From: a virus
DNA: 56,835 nt
Reading direction: 5' to 3' (one strand)
IMG/VR virus record: IMGVR_UViG_3300029309_000046
Span: 1 to 56,835 of that record
Translations under genes and position numbers: made by a program
Notes under the pieces: model-generated
The model's database searches: none
The model's input: the letters and a program-made list of their open reading frames with translations, nothing else
What the model was told of the DNA's origin: nothing
Part shown: piece by piece, positions 35,212 to 41,773 of the stretch
Numbering within the stretch: position 1 is the first letter of the stretch
Layout of the letters: each line of letters opens with the position of its first letter

Positions 35212-35490
35212 CTATGTTGTAATTTTAGGTTTTTTTGGCGGTATAATTAGCTTTTCTTGAGGGGTTTTAATTTCTTCACATTGAAATTTTACAACGATTT
35301 TACTGTTTTCTATATAACCACTATCAAATTCTTCGGTGTTTTCTAGATTTTTAAATGTTCCGTAAGCTATACGATATCCAAATTCAACACACTCTGTATG
35401 AGTTGGAAAAGAATGGCCCGTATAATGATACGAAGGGCATTGGCCACTTAACACACTACACATGTACAAAACCACGTAAAATTTGCTCAT
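35212..35490 (-). CDS. Conserved Cys-containing protein, 92 aa
   Basis: MSKFYVVLYMCSVLSGQCPS gives a short hydrophobic start, followed by HTECVEFGYRIAYGTF and KIVVKFQCEEI, with four Cys spaced as in a family common to marine phages. It may be exported or membrane-associated, but no clear signal peptide cleavage site is seen. First gene of the minus-strand run. Function unknown. Confidence 0.7.
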   Translation of the reverse strand: MSKFYVVLYMCSVLSGQCPSYHYTGHSFPTHTECVEFGYRIAYGTFKNLENTEEFDSGYIENSKIVVKFQCEEIKTPQEKLIIPPKKPKITT

Positions 35491-35497
35491 AAATCTT

Positions 35498-35551
35498 ATA
35501 TTATCCTATAACATTTTTTCCTTGCAAATCCCATTAAAATAATTATATAGT
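35498..35551. promoter_or_regulatory. Divergent promoter pair sharing one palindromic -35
   Basis: TTGCAA at 35522-35527 reads the same on both strands. Leftward, it is 18 bases from TAATAT (35503-35498), placed before the 35490 gene. Rightward, it is 18 bases from TATAGT (35546-35551), placed before the 35557 gene. Both -10 boxes sit within 10 bases of the start codons. Function is inferred. Confidence 0.45.
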
Positions 35552-35556
35552 AAGAG

Positions 35557-35781
35557 ATGCAAATAATAAGAGTAGCACGATTAAAAACAAAAAACAAACA
35601 CAGAGACAATATGCCAAAAAATAAAATAAAAGTCCCCGTAATTTTAACGGAGGATGAAATTATAAACATCTTAAATAGATTTTCTATAGGTATGCTATCA
35701 GATAATCTAGATGACGATGATAAAAATTTAGCGCGTAAATTAAGTTACGCGTTAAAACAATGTGAAGGCGAGGGAAAATGA
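35557..35781 (+). CDS. Conserved hypothetical protein, 74 aa
   Basis: The conserved part is VPVILTEDEIINILNRFSIG then MLSDNLDDDDKNLARKLSYA, known from marine phages without function. The first 18 residues are basic and may not be translated: a second ATG at 35611 starts the conserved part. Stop overlaps the next ATG by four bases. Confidence 0.7.
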   Translation: MQIIRVARLKTKNKHRDNMPKNKIKVPVILTEDEIINILNRFSIGMLSDNLDDDDKNLARKLSYALKQCEGEGK

Positions 35782-36029
35782 TTAAATCAAATTCCGAAGC
35801 TTTCAGAGATTGGGTTAAAGAAATGGACAAGGTACTTTCTGAAACTCAAAACTTAACCATAGATGGTCAACCGATGGAAGCATCCGATGATCATTTTAAA
35901 TCACAAACAAAAAATCTTGCAAAAGTTCCGCTAGTCCTAGATGGTCAGGCAGTTTATCCACTTAATGATTGGACCGCTTCTGATTTAGTCCATAGTGAAA
36001 TTGATGCAAAAAATACGGAGTTAGAATAA
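35778..36029 (+). CDS. Hypothetical protein, 83 aa
   Basis: GAGGG before the ATG. Acidic, mostly helical product with no motif: starts MIKSNSEAFRDWVKEMDKVL. It is coupled to both neighbours (ATGA upstream, TAATG downstream), next to the ParB-like gene. Function unknown. Confidence 0.6.
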   Translation: MIKSNSEAFRDWVKEMDKVLSETQNLTIDGQPMEASDDHFKSQTKNLAKVPLVLDGQAVYPLNDWTASDLVHSEIDAKNTELE

Positions 36030-36811
36030 TGTCTAAAACAAAAAAGAAAAACGAGGATAATGTAATTCATATCACTCGTGATTACAGTATGTTTAAAACT
36101 GTAAAAGGTAATCGTGAAATAGATAAAGGTCACGTGCAAAAACTAATTAGGGAGATGAAGAAAAAAGATCTTGATCTGCCTATCTTTATCAATGAGAATG
36201 ACGAGGTAGTTGATGGTCAACATACTTTGCAAGCTCGAAAAGAGTTAGGAAAACCGGTCAGATACATAAGAGGTAAATTCGAAAATGAATTCGATGTTGC
36301 CATCATGAATGCTAATAGAAAAAATTGGCCCATGACCGCTTATCTAAACTTTCATATTGAAAATGGTAAAAAAGATTATCAAATCATTAAAGCAATGACG
36401 AAGCAATATTCTTTACCATTGGAGTGTGCAATATTTTTACTTGCAGGCGGATACTCAATGTGGAGAGAAACTAGAGCTGATTTTAAACAAGGTAAGTTTA
36501 GAATAAAAACTTTACAGAGATGTAATGAAATTGGTGCTGATCTAATGTTTATGAAAAACAACTTTAATATTAGGTTAACAAGATCTTTCATTACTGCGTA
36601 TGCTGTTGTTTCTGAACATCCTAAATTTAAATGGGATCGTTTCAAAACTGCGTTGAAATCTAAATCTGCGTTGTTATTGCGGGGTACTAACACGGAAGAT
36701 TTTGTTAGAGTGTTCGACAAAATCTATAACGGTAACGTGCATAATAAAATAAATTTTATTCGATATTTTATTGACCGTGAGTATCAAGAGGACGAGGAAA
36801 ATAACAATTAA
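36029..36811 (+). CDS. ParB-like nuclease-domain protein
   Basis: 260 residues, CGGAG upstream. The N-terminal 80 residues fit the ParB/Spo0J/Srx fold: GNREIDKGHVQKLIREM, DLPIFINENDEVVDGQHTLQ and ARKELGKPVRYI, with GQHT in place of the usual GxRR-type box. The rest is helical, with no obvious HTH. ParB-like proteins in phages can act as transcription regulators, DNA modifiers or nucleases; which applies is unknown. Confidence 0.82.
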   Translation: MSKTKKKNEDNVIHITRDYSMFKTVKGNREIDKGHVQKLIREMKKKDLDLPIFINENDEVVDGQHTLQARKELGKPVRYIRGKFENEFDVAIMNANRKNWPMTAYLNFHIENGKKDYQIIKAMTKQYSLPLECAIFLLAGGYSMWRETRADFKQGKFRIKTLQRCNEIGADLMFMKNNFNIRLTRSFITAYAVVSEHPKFKWDRFKTALKSKSALLLRGTNTEDFVRVFDKIYNGNVHNKINFIRYFIDREYQEDEENNN

Positions 36812-36829
36812 TAGAGAGGACAAAGAAAG

Positions 36830-37045
36830 ATGGACATAAGTAAATGGAAATCCTGCGCCGTTGACATTGATACCTATTGCATTTTGCGTGCAATGGGTAG
36901 TCACGGCTTCAGGAAACCCGCTTCAATGATTGCAAAAATTACTGATGATGAGGTCAAGAAAATTGCAAAGAAGCAAAACCAACCTTATGAAAAAACAAAA
37001 GAAAATTTACTATCTCAAGGCCGAAAGCTTTTGAAGGGTAAATAG
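36830..37045 (+). CDS. Conserved hypothetical protein, 71 aa
   Basis: GAGAGG about 9 bases upstream. MDISKWKSCAVDIDTYCILR then FRKPASMIAKITDDEVKKIA suggests a small helical, possibly ribbon-helix-helix-like DNA-binding protein. Similar proteins accompany ParB-like genes in marine phages. Last gene before a structured non-coding stretch. Confidence 0.6.
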   Translation: MDISKWKSCAVDIDTYCILRAMGSHGFRKPASMIAKITDDEVKKIAKKQNQPYEKTKENLLSQGRKLLKGK

Positions 37046-37057
37046 CTGATCAGCGCG

Positions 37058-37142
37058 ACAAGGCCTGGGAGACTAGGCCTTGTTAAGAGCGGTTAGTTAA
37101 TCGGGAACCTAACCGCCCTCACTTACATATGTGATTTTTTTT
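37058..37142 (+). terminator. Three-hairpin structured region ending in a T-run
   Basis: Hairpin 1 at 37058-37083: ACAAGGCCT pairs with AGGCCTTGT (9 bp, 8-base loop). Hairpin 2 at 37089-37116: GCGGTTAG pairs with CTAACCGC. Hairpin 3 at about 37118-37133: TCAC with GTGA, followed by eight T. Together they look like an intrinsic terminator after the ParB-like operon, preceded by extra structure. No known RNA family recognised. Confidence 0.6.
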
Positions 37143-37295
37143 CAAAATTGTACCAAAAAAATTTGTTGCATTACATATTATAATCCTATAAGTATTTGAT
37201 ATCGTATTCCATTACCTTAATGAAAAAGAGGGGTTAAGCTCTTTATCTTCATGAACCGCGAAAATTAGTTAATTAACTTTAAATTGAGGTTAGGT
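37143..37295. other. Non-coding AT-rich stretch with palindrome and weak promoter signals
   Basis: TATAAT at 37179-37184 on the + strand has no fitting -35. A 6-bp stem AAAGAG/CTCTTT lies near 37225-37244, and a perfect 12-bp palindrome AGTTAATTAACT at 37267-37278. GAGG at 37286-37289 serves the short gene that follows. An operator or promoter role is possible but unproven. Confidence 0.4.
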
Positions 37296-37415
37296 ATGAA
37301 TACGGTATTTTTTGTTTTAGAAATATTTCACGGCATATTTGTGAAAAATTTACGTGCGGAGTATCCATTCCATATCTTTTCCCCTCCGCACGTGAACTAT
37401 GAAACACTTAACTGA
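37296..37415 (+). CDS. Possible small protein, 39 aa
   Basis: ATG with GAGG six bases upstream. Product MNTVFFVLEIFHGIFVKNLR has a hydrophobic start. It contains the 10-bp inverted repeat at 37352-37393 and overlaps the next gene by 17 bases. It may be a leader peptide or a real small gene. Confidence 0.4.
   Translation: MNTVFFVLEIFHGIFVKNLRAEYPFHIFSPPHVNYETLN
37352..37393. repeat. 10-bp perfect inverted repeat upstream of the 37399 gene
   Basis: ACGTGCGGAG (37352-37361) and CTCCGCACGT (37384-37393) are exact inverted repeats with a 22-base loop. It ends five bases before the ATG at 37399. As RNA it would form a GC-rich hairpin next to the start codon; as DNA it could be an operator. Confidence 0.6.
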
Positions 37416-37590
37416 ACTTGCTCAGGAAAACATCGAAATCTGTAAAAATTTAGAGGGCGAAGATCGATCTGATTTTATTCAAACTCACCTGGATGATTAT
37501 TATTTTGCGATGAACGTAGTCACTGCACCGAAAGTATTAAGGTATTATCGTGAATTATTCGTTAAACTTGTTAAAAATTTTGGGCATTAA
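37399..37590 (+). CDS. Hypothetical protein, 63 aa
   Basis: Begins MKHLTELAQENIEICKNLEG, all helical and acidic. No ribosome binding site; the start is directly after the inverted repeat at 37352-37393. Overlaps the next gene by 41 bases. Function unknown. Confidence 0.55.
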   Translation: MKHLTELAQENIEICKNLEGEDRSDFIQTHLDDYYFAMNVVTAPKVLRYYRELFVKLVKNFGH

Positions 37591-37987
37591 TATATCACGG
37601 GAACTGATAGACGGACAACGGACACCGGAAGAACGGTTGTTTCAGGCCATAATACTGCAAGCGTTTGAAGATGCACTGAACATGGGCCAACACAAACATG
37701 ACGCTTATGCGAAGCAAGACAGTTATGATTGGTTTACAAATGATACACAAAATTTTACTAATATTTGTTGGTTTGCTAGCTTTGAGCCTGAGATAATTAG
37801 AAGCAAATTCAATGAGTTAATATCAAATAAGACAATAAGCTATACCAAAATTCAATTGAAATGGCTAAGGTATAGATGGTTATATAAGCAATACAGACAA
37901 AGCCACGATAAAGCTGAACGTAGAAAAATATTAAAAGAGATTAAAAGTATTGGGGGACTAAAGAAAACCCCCGAGGAAAAAATATAA
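37550..37987 (+). CDS. Conserved phage protein of unknown function, 145 aa
   Basis: The segment RLFQAIILQAFEDALNMG, then SYDWFTNDTQNFTNICWFAS and FEPEIIRSKFNEL is a pattern found in phage proteins from several hosts, often near terminase or regulatory genes. The C-terminus is a basic helix. Start is uncertain because the first 15 residues overlap the previous gene. Function unknown. Confidence 0.7.
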   Translation: MNYSLNLLKILGINISRELIDGQRTPEERLFQAIILQAFEDALNMGQHKHDAYAKQDSYDWFTNDTQNFTNICWFASFEPEIIRSKFNELISNKTISYTKIQLKWLRYRWLYKQYRQSHDKAERRKILKEIKSIGGLKKTPEEKI

Positions 37988-38080
37988 TTATAACAACTAA
38001 AAACCTCAGGGGTTAAGAGAGCAAATAATGAAAAACACTATTTCATTAATTTTACCAAAAATAATTGATCACGTAAACTA

Positions 38081-38140
38081 ATATCCTCCCCGAAACCCTG
38101 ATATCCTCCCCAAAGCCCCGATATCCTCCTCGAAGCCCGG
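38081..38140. repeat. Three 20-bp direct tandem repeats
   Basis: Units ATATCCTCCCCGAAACCCTG (38081), ATATCCTCCCCAAAGCCCCG (38101) and ATATCCTCCTCGAAGCCCGG (38121). Neighbouring units match at 17 of 20 bases. The repeats are unusually GC-rich for this genome. Iteron, pac site or protein-binding array are possible roles. Confidence 0.85.
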
Positions 38141-38200
38141 AATTTTATCTATATAGATTATCTAGACCTCCACTAATAAAAAAATACCCTCAGGGGTCAA

Positions 38201-38307
38201 TATGGTGTCCCTCGTGTCCCTAAAGACAAAAAAGATAGTAATAACAACCTTTTAAGACGTTTTTATGGTGTCCCTATGGTGTCCCTATGGTGTCCCTCAG
38301 GGACACC
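38201..38307. repeat. TATGGTGTCCC repeats ending in an inverted repeat
   Basis: TATGGTGTCCC occurs once at 38201-38211, followed by a partial copy, and then as three perfect tandem copies at 38264-38296. The last copy leads into GGTGTCCCT-C-AGGGACACC (38289-38307), a perfect 9-bp inverted repeat. Likely binding sites for a DNA-binding protein. Confidence 0.85.
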
Positions 38308-38349
38308 TAAACAATAATATTGCTAATATAGATACCCTTCGCAACTATT

Positions 38350-38377
38350 TTGAACTGTTTTAATGTGTTAAAATAAT
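38350..38377 (+). promoter_or_regulatory. Possible promoter for the terminase small subunit
   Basis: TTGAAC at 38350-38355 and AATAAT at 38372-38377, spaced 16 bases, precede the ATG at 38393. Matches to the sigma-70 consensus are moderate and the background is AT-rich. Confidence 0.35.
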
Positions 38378-38392
38378 CTATATAGTAGAAAA

Positions 38393-38917
38393 ATGGCGCA
38401 AATTAAAAAAACAGACAGATCTGAAAAAGACTTAACACCTAAGCAAAGATTGTTTGTTGACATTCTCGTTGCAAATTGGGGTGAAATTTCATATGCTGAA
38501 GCTTGCAAACAAGCAAAGTATGAGTGCAAAAATCCTACAGATTATTCCGCCATAGCTTCCAGATTGTTAAATCGAAGATTAAATCCCCACATAGCAAAAT
38601 ATCTCGATAAGAAATACGAGGAAGAAGTAAATAAATTTTCAAAAGACAAATTAAAAAGATTTAGACGTTTAGATAAATTATCTAAAGAAGCTGAAAAAAA
38701 TAAACAATTTAATGTATCCGTTCAAGCTGAATATAGATCAGGACAATTAGCGGGTCTGTATGTTGATAAGAGAGAGGTAAAAGTTTCAGGCCTTGAAGGT
38801 ATGAGTAGAGAAGAATTAGAAAATAAACTAAAAGAATTATCAAATAAAATAGACGGATACAATGCAAAGACTATCGAAGCCGAAGCGGTTGAAACAAAAA
38901 AGATTAAAAACGTCTAG
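38393..38917 (+). CDS. Terminase small subunit
   Basis: 174 residues. KDLTPKQRLFVDILVANWGE then SYAEACKQAKYECKNPTDYS and ASRLLNRRLNPHIAKYLDKKY is the N-terminal helix-turn-helix layout of small terminase subunits, followed by coiled and acidic segments. It would recognise the phage DNA for packaging. Direct position after the repeat region makes those repeats candidate binding sites. The large subunit lies 6.7 kb away, beyond the minus-strand island. Confidence 0.82.
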   Translation: MAQIKKTDRSEKDLTPKQRLFVDILVANWGEISYAEACKQAKYECKNPTDYSAIASRLLNRRLNPHIAKYLDKKYEEEVNKFSKDKLKRFRRLDKLSKEAEKNKQFNVSVQAEYRSGQLAGLYVDKREVKVSGLEGMSREELENKLKELSNKIDGYNAKTIEAEAVETKKIKNV

Positions 38918-39017
38918 TTTTAGTGAGTTTATAAAAGTATTTAATGAAATACATAATAAACATTTGGAAACAAAAATTGGTCAAGTAAATGTTAAAACGA
39001 AAAATTACCGTAAATAA
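38862..39017 (+). CDS. Possible small basic protein, 51 aa
   Basis: An ATG inside the terminase small subunit 3' end opens MQRLSKPKRLKQKRLKTSSF, continuing SEFIKVFNEIHNKHLETKIG. It fills the 71-base gap but overlaps both neighbours. No ribosome binding site. Low certainty. Confidence 0.35.
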   Translation: MQRLSKPKRLKQKRLKTSSFSEFIKVFNEIHNKHLETKIGQVNVKTKNYRK

Positions 39018-39282
39018 AAAATCAAAAAATTGGCAAGACCGTTATCCAATGGTTTCTGTTACATGGAAAGATATTTTGAGTGATAGTTCATGGCAATCTA
39101 TTGATAGCTTAATGAAATTAGATTTAGCAACGTGTGTTACTAAAGGCCACTTACTTTCTCAAACAAAGGGTGTTACAAGAATTTTTGGGGATTACTCTGC
39201 GAATGAAAAAGGGGAAATTGAAGAAATAGGTAATACAACAATTATTCCAAATAGTGTAATTGTAAATATTAAAAAAATTTGA
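38989..39282 (+). CDS. Conserved hypothetical protein, 97 aa
   Basis: Contains VTWKDILSDSSWQSID, LATCVTKGHLLSQTKGVTRI and GNTTIIPNSVIVNIKKI, a compact beta-rich domain known from marine phages without function. It is the last + strand gene before the convergent minus-strand island. Confidence 0.68.
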   Translation: MLKRKITVNKKSKNWQDRYPMVSVTWKDILSDSSWQSIDSLMKLDLATCVTKGHLLSQTKGVTRIFGDYSANEKGEIEEIGNTTIIPNSVIVNIKKI

Positions 39283-39288
39283 CGAGGT

Positions 39289-39356
39289 GAAAAGTTTGCT
39301 TACAACTGTTAGAGTACCAATGCGAACTAAATAAATTACTAACAATCGAACTTTTC
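39289..39356. terminator. Imperfect inverted repeat between convergent gene blocks
   Basis: GAAAAGTT (39289-39296) pairs with AACTTTTC (39349-39356), and inside it TGTTAG (39307-39312) pairs with CTAACA (39339-39344). It lies between the stops of the + gene at 39282 and the minus gene ending at 39404. A bidirectional terminator is possible, but the stem is interrupted. Confidence 0.35.
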
Positions 39357-39403
39357 TAGGTAATCAGGATCATTACCAGACCCCCTCGCCTGAGCCAATT
39401 CGT

Positions 39404-39946
39404 TTAATTCATTTTTTTAGCTTTTCTACCTTGAACCAAAATATTATCCTCCCCAAAATTTTTCTTTAACATTTTTCCAATTTGAGAAACCATTTGGACC
39501 TCAGTATGTTTTAATTGTTTTGGATAAGAATAATCCTCATGTTCTTCTATTGGTATGTATTTAGTGTGGTAGACAATATAATTATCATAACAATCTTTAG
39601 GTTTTCTTTTCATGGTTTTCATTTCTGAAACGTACCATTTATTGTTTTTAAAAAGATAAAGATACTCAATCATGATCTCTCCCCGCATATCATACATCCA
39701 ACAATATTCGTTATTATGTTTTACAAAACTGTCCTCTTTTGTTTCATAAAAATTACATTCATCTAAAGTTTCGGCAATGTAAGAAGCACTCCCCCTATTT
39801 ACTAACATAGAAGCACTATCATAATCGTTATAATGTTTTAAAAGCACATCTCCAACACCATCAGGATATCCATCTGAGTGTACATAAATAACTTTTATTT
39901 CTTTTGTGTTTGGGTCCTCAATGGCTACATTACTCCTAGTCGACAT
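39404..39946 (-). CDS. Conserved STRSNV-type phage protein, 180 aa
   Basis: ATG at 39946 has GAGGAGG six bases upstream and gives MSTRSNVAIEDPNTKEIKVI; a TTG at 39952 is the alternative. HSDGYPDGVGDVLLKHYND and the SASMLVNRGSASYIAETL segment match a phage family present in several marine phages, of unknown function. The C-terminus is basic. It is the last gene of the minus-strand island. Confidence 0.72.
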   Translation of the reverse strand: MSTRSNVAIEDPNTKEIKVIYVHSDGYPDGVGDVLLKHYNDYDSASMLVNRGSASYIAETLDECNFYETKEDSFVKHNNEYCWMYDMRGEIMIEYLYLFKNNKWYVSEMKTMKRKPKDCYDNYIVYHTKYIPIEEHEDYSYPKQLKHTEVQMVSQIGKMLKKNFGEDNILVQGRKAKKMN

Positions 39947-40130
39947 TTTCAACCTCCTCAGTTAATCGCAACGGGGTTTCACAAATGTAAAAAAATACAT
40001 TCCCCTTGTCCTCAATTACTCTGAAGGCCGTTCTTTTTTCTTCTGCTATTTCTTTAGTCTTGTATTGGCCTACAATCCTAAAACTGCTTTCCATATTACT
40101 GAAAGTTTGCTCTCTTATTATTAAAAACAT
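39936..40130 (-). CDS. Hypothetical protein, 64 aa
   Basis: GGAGG about 9 bases upstream of the ATG. MFLIIREQTFSNMESSFRIV, then EIAEEKRTAFRVIEDKGNVF, a small alpha/beta protein. Its stop lies inside the start of the next gene downstream on the minus strand. Function unknown. Confidence 0.65.
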   Translation of the reverse strand: MFLIIREQTFSNMESSFRIVGQYKTKEIAEEKRTAFRVIEDKGNVFFYICETPLRLTEEVENVD

Positions 40131-40132
40131 AT

Positions 40133-40321
40133 TTATTTCCTCCTTCTTTGTAAGTTAAATATGTATTGGACAAAATTAGGGTCGTCCGTTGCCCTACTTG
40201 CAAACATGACGGGACAATCCTCCAACCATGTTTGAAATTTTTTTCGTGTTTCATTTTCATATCTCTTAGCGTGATTTTCCGATATGACCTCAGGTATTCT
40301 CCATTTTGTTTGATCACTCAT
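40133..40321 (-). CDS. Hypothetical protein, 62 aa
   Basis: Starts MSDQTKWRIPEVISENHAKR and ends in NFVQYIFNLQRRRK. ATG overlaps the stop of the gene upstream (ATGA). A 73-aa frame overlapping on the same strand (40096-40317) lacks support. Function unknown. Confidence 0.65.
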   Translation of the reverse strand: MSDQTKWRIPEVISENHAKRYENETRKKFQTWLEDCPVMFASRATDDPNFVQYIFNLQRRRK

Positions 40322-40557
40322 GTTCTTATTAACCTATCCTCCCCCGTATGTTCATCAAAATGACTGAAACCAAACCAATCATGAAATTGTTTCAGCTTCC
40401 AATTTTTCATTTCTTCAAAAAATTCTTCATTTTCTTTCTCTGCCATCTCCCAACTTATCGGCCTTCCATTATGTTCTGAAGCCCTAAAAATATCCTCCGT
40501 ATAATCAAAAGCCTCTGCATAGCTGAGAAAATCTTTTTTGGTATATTTTTTCATCAT
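40318..40557 (-). CDS. Hypothetical protein, 79 aa
   Basis: MMKKYTKKDFLSYAEAFDYT then WEMAEKENEEFFEEMKNWKL; acidic, aromatic-rich and helical. Overlaps neighbours by four bases on both sides. Function unknown. Confidence 0.62.
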   Translation of the reverse strand: MMKKYTKKDFLSYAEAFDYTEDIFRASEHNGRPISWEMAEKENEEFFEEMKNWKLKQFHDWFGFSHFDEHTGEDRLIRT

Positions 40558-40868
40558 GCTGACCTTTCTATGATTTCAAAAGAAATTGGTTTTAACTCTC
40601 TAGGAACTAAGTTGTTAAAATAATCATTCGCATAATTATCAAAGTCAAAGATAAAATCTGCAACATCGCTTTCGTGCATATGATTAACTTGGAATTTCCT
40701 ATCATCTATTTCTATACACACATCCCCCGTTTCATCACTTATCGTTGTTTTAGTTTCCTCAGTATTAAATTCCCTCCTCAATGCCTGAGAGATTGCACAA
40801 GCCCTACAATCTGAAGGTATTCCATTTTTTATATCTTCTTCATTTACATTGATTTTAAATTTCATCAT
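40554..40868 (-). CDS. Tandem paralogue B of CAISQALRREF protein, 104 aa
   Basis: KINVNEEDIKNGIPSDCRAC, AISQALRREFNTEET, KFQVNHMHESDVADFIFDFD and FEIIERSA are shared with the next gene upstream on the minus strand, so this is a tandem gene duplication. The C-x2-C pair in DCRAC could bind metal. A related pattern (NG-x-P-x-DC-x2-CAI) occurs in phage proteins of unknown function. ATGA overlap with its neighbour. Confidence 0.75.
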   Translation of the reverse strand: MMKFKINVNEEDIKNGIPSDCRACAISQALRREFNTEETKTTISDETGDVCIEIDDRKFQVNHMHESDVADFIFDFDNYANDYFNNLVPRELKPISFEIIERSA

Positions 40869-41155
40869 GCTGACCTCTCTATAATTTCAAAAGTCATTGG
40901 TTTTACTTTTGACCATCCATCCTCTTGATCAAAGTCATAGATAAAATCTGCAACATCACTTTCGTGCATATGATTAACTTGAAATTTTTTGTCATCTATT
41001 TCTATAGACACATCTCCCGTTGCGTCATCAATCATCGTATAAGTTTCATCAGTATTAAATTCCCTCCTCAATGCTTGAGAGATTGCACAAGCATTACAAT
41101 TAGACGGAATTCCGTTTTTTATATCTTTTTCATTTACATTGATTTTATATTTCAT
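40865..41155 (-). CDS. Tandem paralogue A of CAISQALRREF protein, 96 aa
   Basis: ATG at 41155 is chosen because it aligns with the paralogue start and has GGAGG 10 bases upstream; the frame is open to 41176. KINVNEKDIKNGIPSNCNAC and AISQALRREFNTDET mirror the neighbour. It is shorter in the C-terminal linker. First gene of a sub-operon behind one copy of the 20-bp promoter-like element. Confidence 0.75.
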   Translation of the reverse strand: MKYKINVNEKDIKNGIPSNCNACAISQALRREFNTDETYTMIDDATGDVSIEIDDKKFQVNHMHESDVADFIYDFDQEDGWSKVKPMTFEIIERSA

Positions 41156-41174
41156 TTTTTCTTTTCCTCCTCCC

Positions 41175-41194
41175 ATAAGATATCATAAGACACT
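41175..41194 (-). promoter_or_regulatory. ATAAGA element, copy B
   Basis: ATAAGATATCATAAGACACT on the + strand, 20 bases upstream of the minus-strand gene at 41155. It holds ATAAGA twice with a 10-bp period and matches the copy at 44876 in 18 of 20 bases. Read on the minus strand it offers TATGAT as a -10-like box. Confidence 0.55.
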
Positions 41195-41205
41195 AAAATT
41201 GCAAA

Positions 41206-41424
41206 CTATTTTTTTAGCGTTATTCCATCCCCTTCTATGTTATCTAATAGATTTAATGCCTCTGCCACTGCTTGAGCCGTATGTTTATTATTACAAAATG
41301 CAAGGCAAATTGAATTACCATTTTGTTTATCAAACCAAACTCCATTGTCCCTAGCATAGTTCAACCCATCAAAGTTTTCTTTTTCCACCATTTGTTTATC
41401 AACTATATTATCATCAAGTATCAT
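41206..41424 (-). CDS. Hypothetical protein, 72 aa
   Basis: Product starts MILDDNIVDKQMVEKENFDG and has GVWFDKQNGNSICLAFCNNKHTA broken by a helix AVAEALNLLDNIEG. ATGA overlap with the 59-aa gene upstream. Function unknown. Confidence 0.62.
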   Translation of the reverse strand: MILDDNIVDKQMVEKENFDGLNYARDNGVWFDKQNGNSICLAFCNNKHTAQAVAEALNLLDNIEGDGITLKK

Positions 41425-41600
41425 TGGTCCTCTCCTTCGTCCTCATACGCATCTGTAATTTCAAAGTGATCTCTGTCTATTATTTCATCTCCAGAAAAAT
41501 TACCACTATTCACGATTTCTTTTGCTTTTTCTAGTGTTTCAGCTTCTATCCTAACTTGTGATTTAGTTTCTTCAACAAATGTTATGTTAAAGGTTTTCAT
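41421..41600 (-). CDS. Small acidic protein, 59 aa
   Basis: GAGAGGG precedes the ATG at 41600. MKTFNITFVEETKSQVRIEA then a helix and an acidic tail (YEDEGEDQ). Overlaps the downstream gene by four bases and the upstream gene by four. Function unknown; small beta-alpha-beta proteins of this type recur in phage accessory regions. Confidence 0.65.
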   Translation of the reverse strand: MKTFNITFVEETKSQVRIEAETLEKAKEIVNSGNFSGDEIIDRDHFEITDAYEDEGEDQ

Positions 41601-41773
41601 TTTCCCTCTCTTTCTTTTTGTTTATCAAAAGATTTTTTTAAACGTATTTGATATTCTAAATTTTTCTGCTCGATAACCTCCTCAACTCCCTTGTAGCCTA
41701 AATAGGCTACAAGAAGAATTATAAAAATTATGAATGCTACAAATCCAAAAAACATCTCAATTAACTCTGACAT
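41597..41773 (-). CDS. Small membrane protein, 58 aa
   Basis: ATG 41773 with GGAG 9 bases upstream; TTG at 41779 is the alternative. A hydrophobic segment FGFVAFIIFIILLVAYLGY spans about residues 8-27, followed by a charged helix. Single-pass membrane protein, function unknown. Confidence 0.68.
   Translation of the reverse strand: MSELIEMFFGFVAFIIFIILLVAYLGYKGVEEVIEQKNLEYQIRLKKSFDKQKEREGK

Larger units (their letters stand above)
37988..38392. other. 405-base non-coding region with tandem repeats upstream of the terminase small subunit
   Basis: No convincing gene (a 17-codon frame at 38028 only). It contains three 20-bp tandem repeats (38081-38140), an 11-bp repeat array (38201-38307) ending in an inverted repeat, and a weak promoter near 38350. 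The ACC(C)TCAGGGGT motif occurs at about 38003 and 38187. Candidate replication origin, packaging site or operator region. Confidence 0.6.

Noticed and set aside
30075-37629. Identical 14-mer CAACGGACACCGGA at 30075 and 37616
   Set aside because: Both copies are coding for Gln-Arg-Thr-Pro in unrelated proteins. Two copies alone are not enough for a functional element.
38081-38307. Repeats as a CRISPR array
   Set aside because: Units are contiguous without spacers, and no cas gene is present.
40096-40317. 73-aa minus-strand frame overlapping the 62-aa gene
   Set aside because: It has no ribosome binding site and is covered by a gene with ATGA junctions.
40925-41188. + strand frame across the tandem paralogues
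   Set aside because: Antisense shadow of two genes that are clearly paralogous in the other strand.
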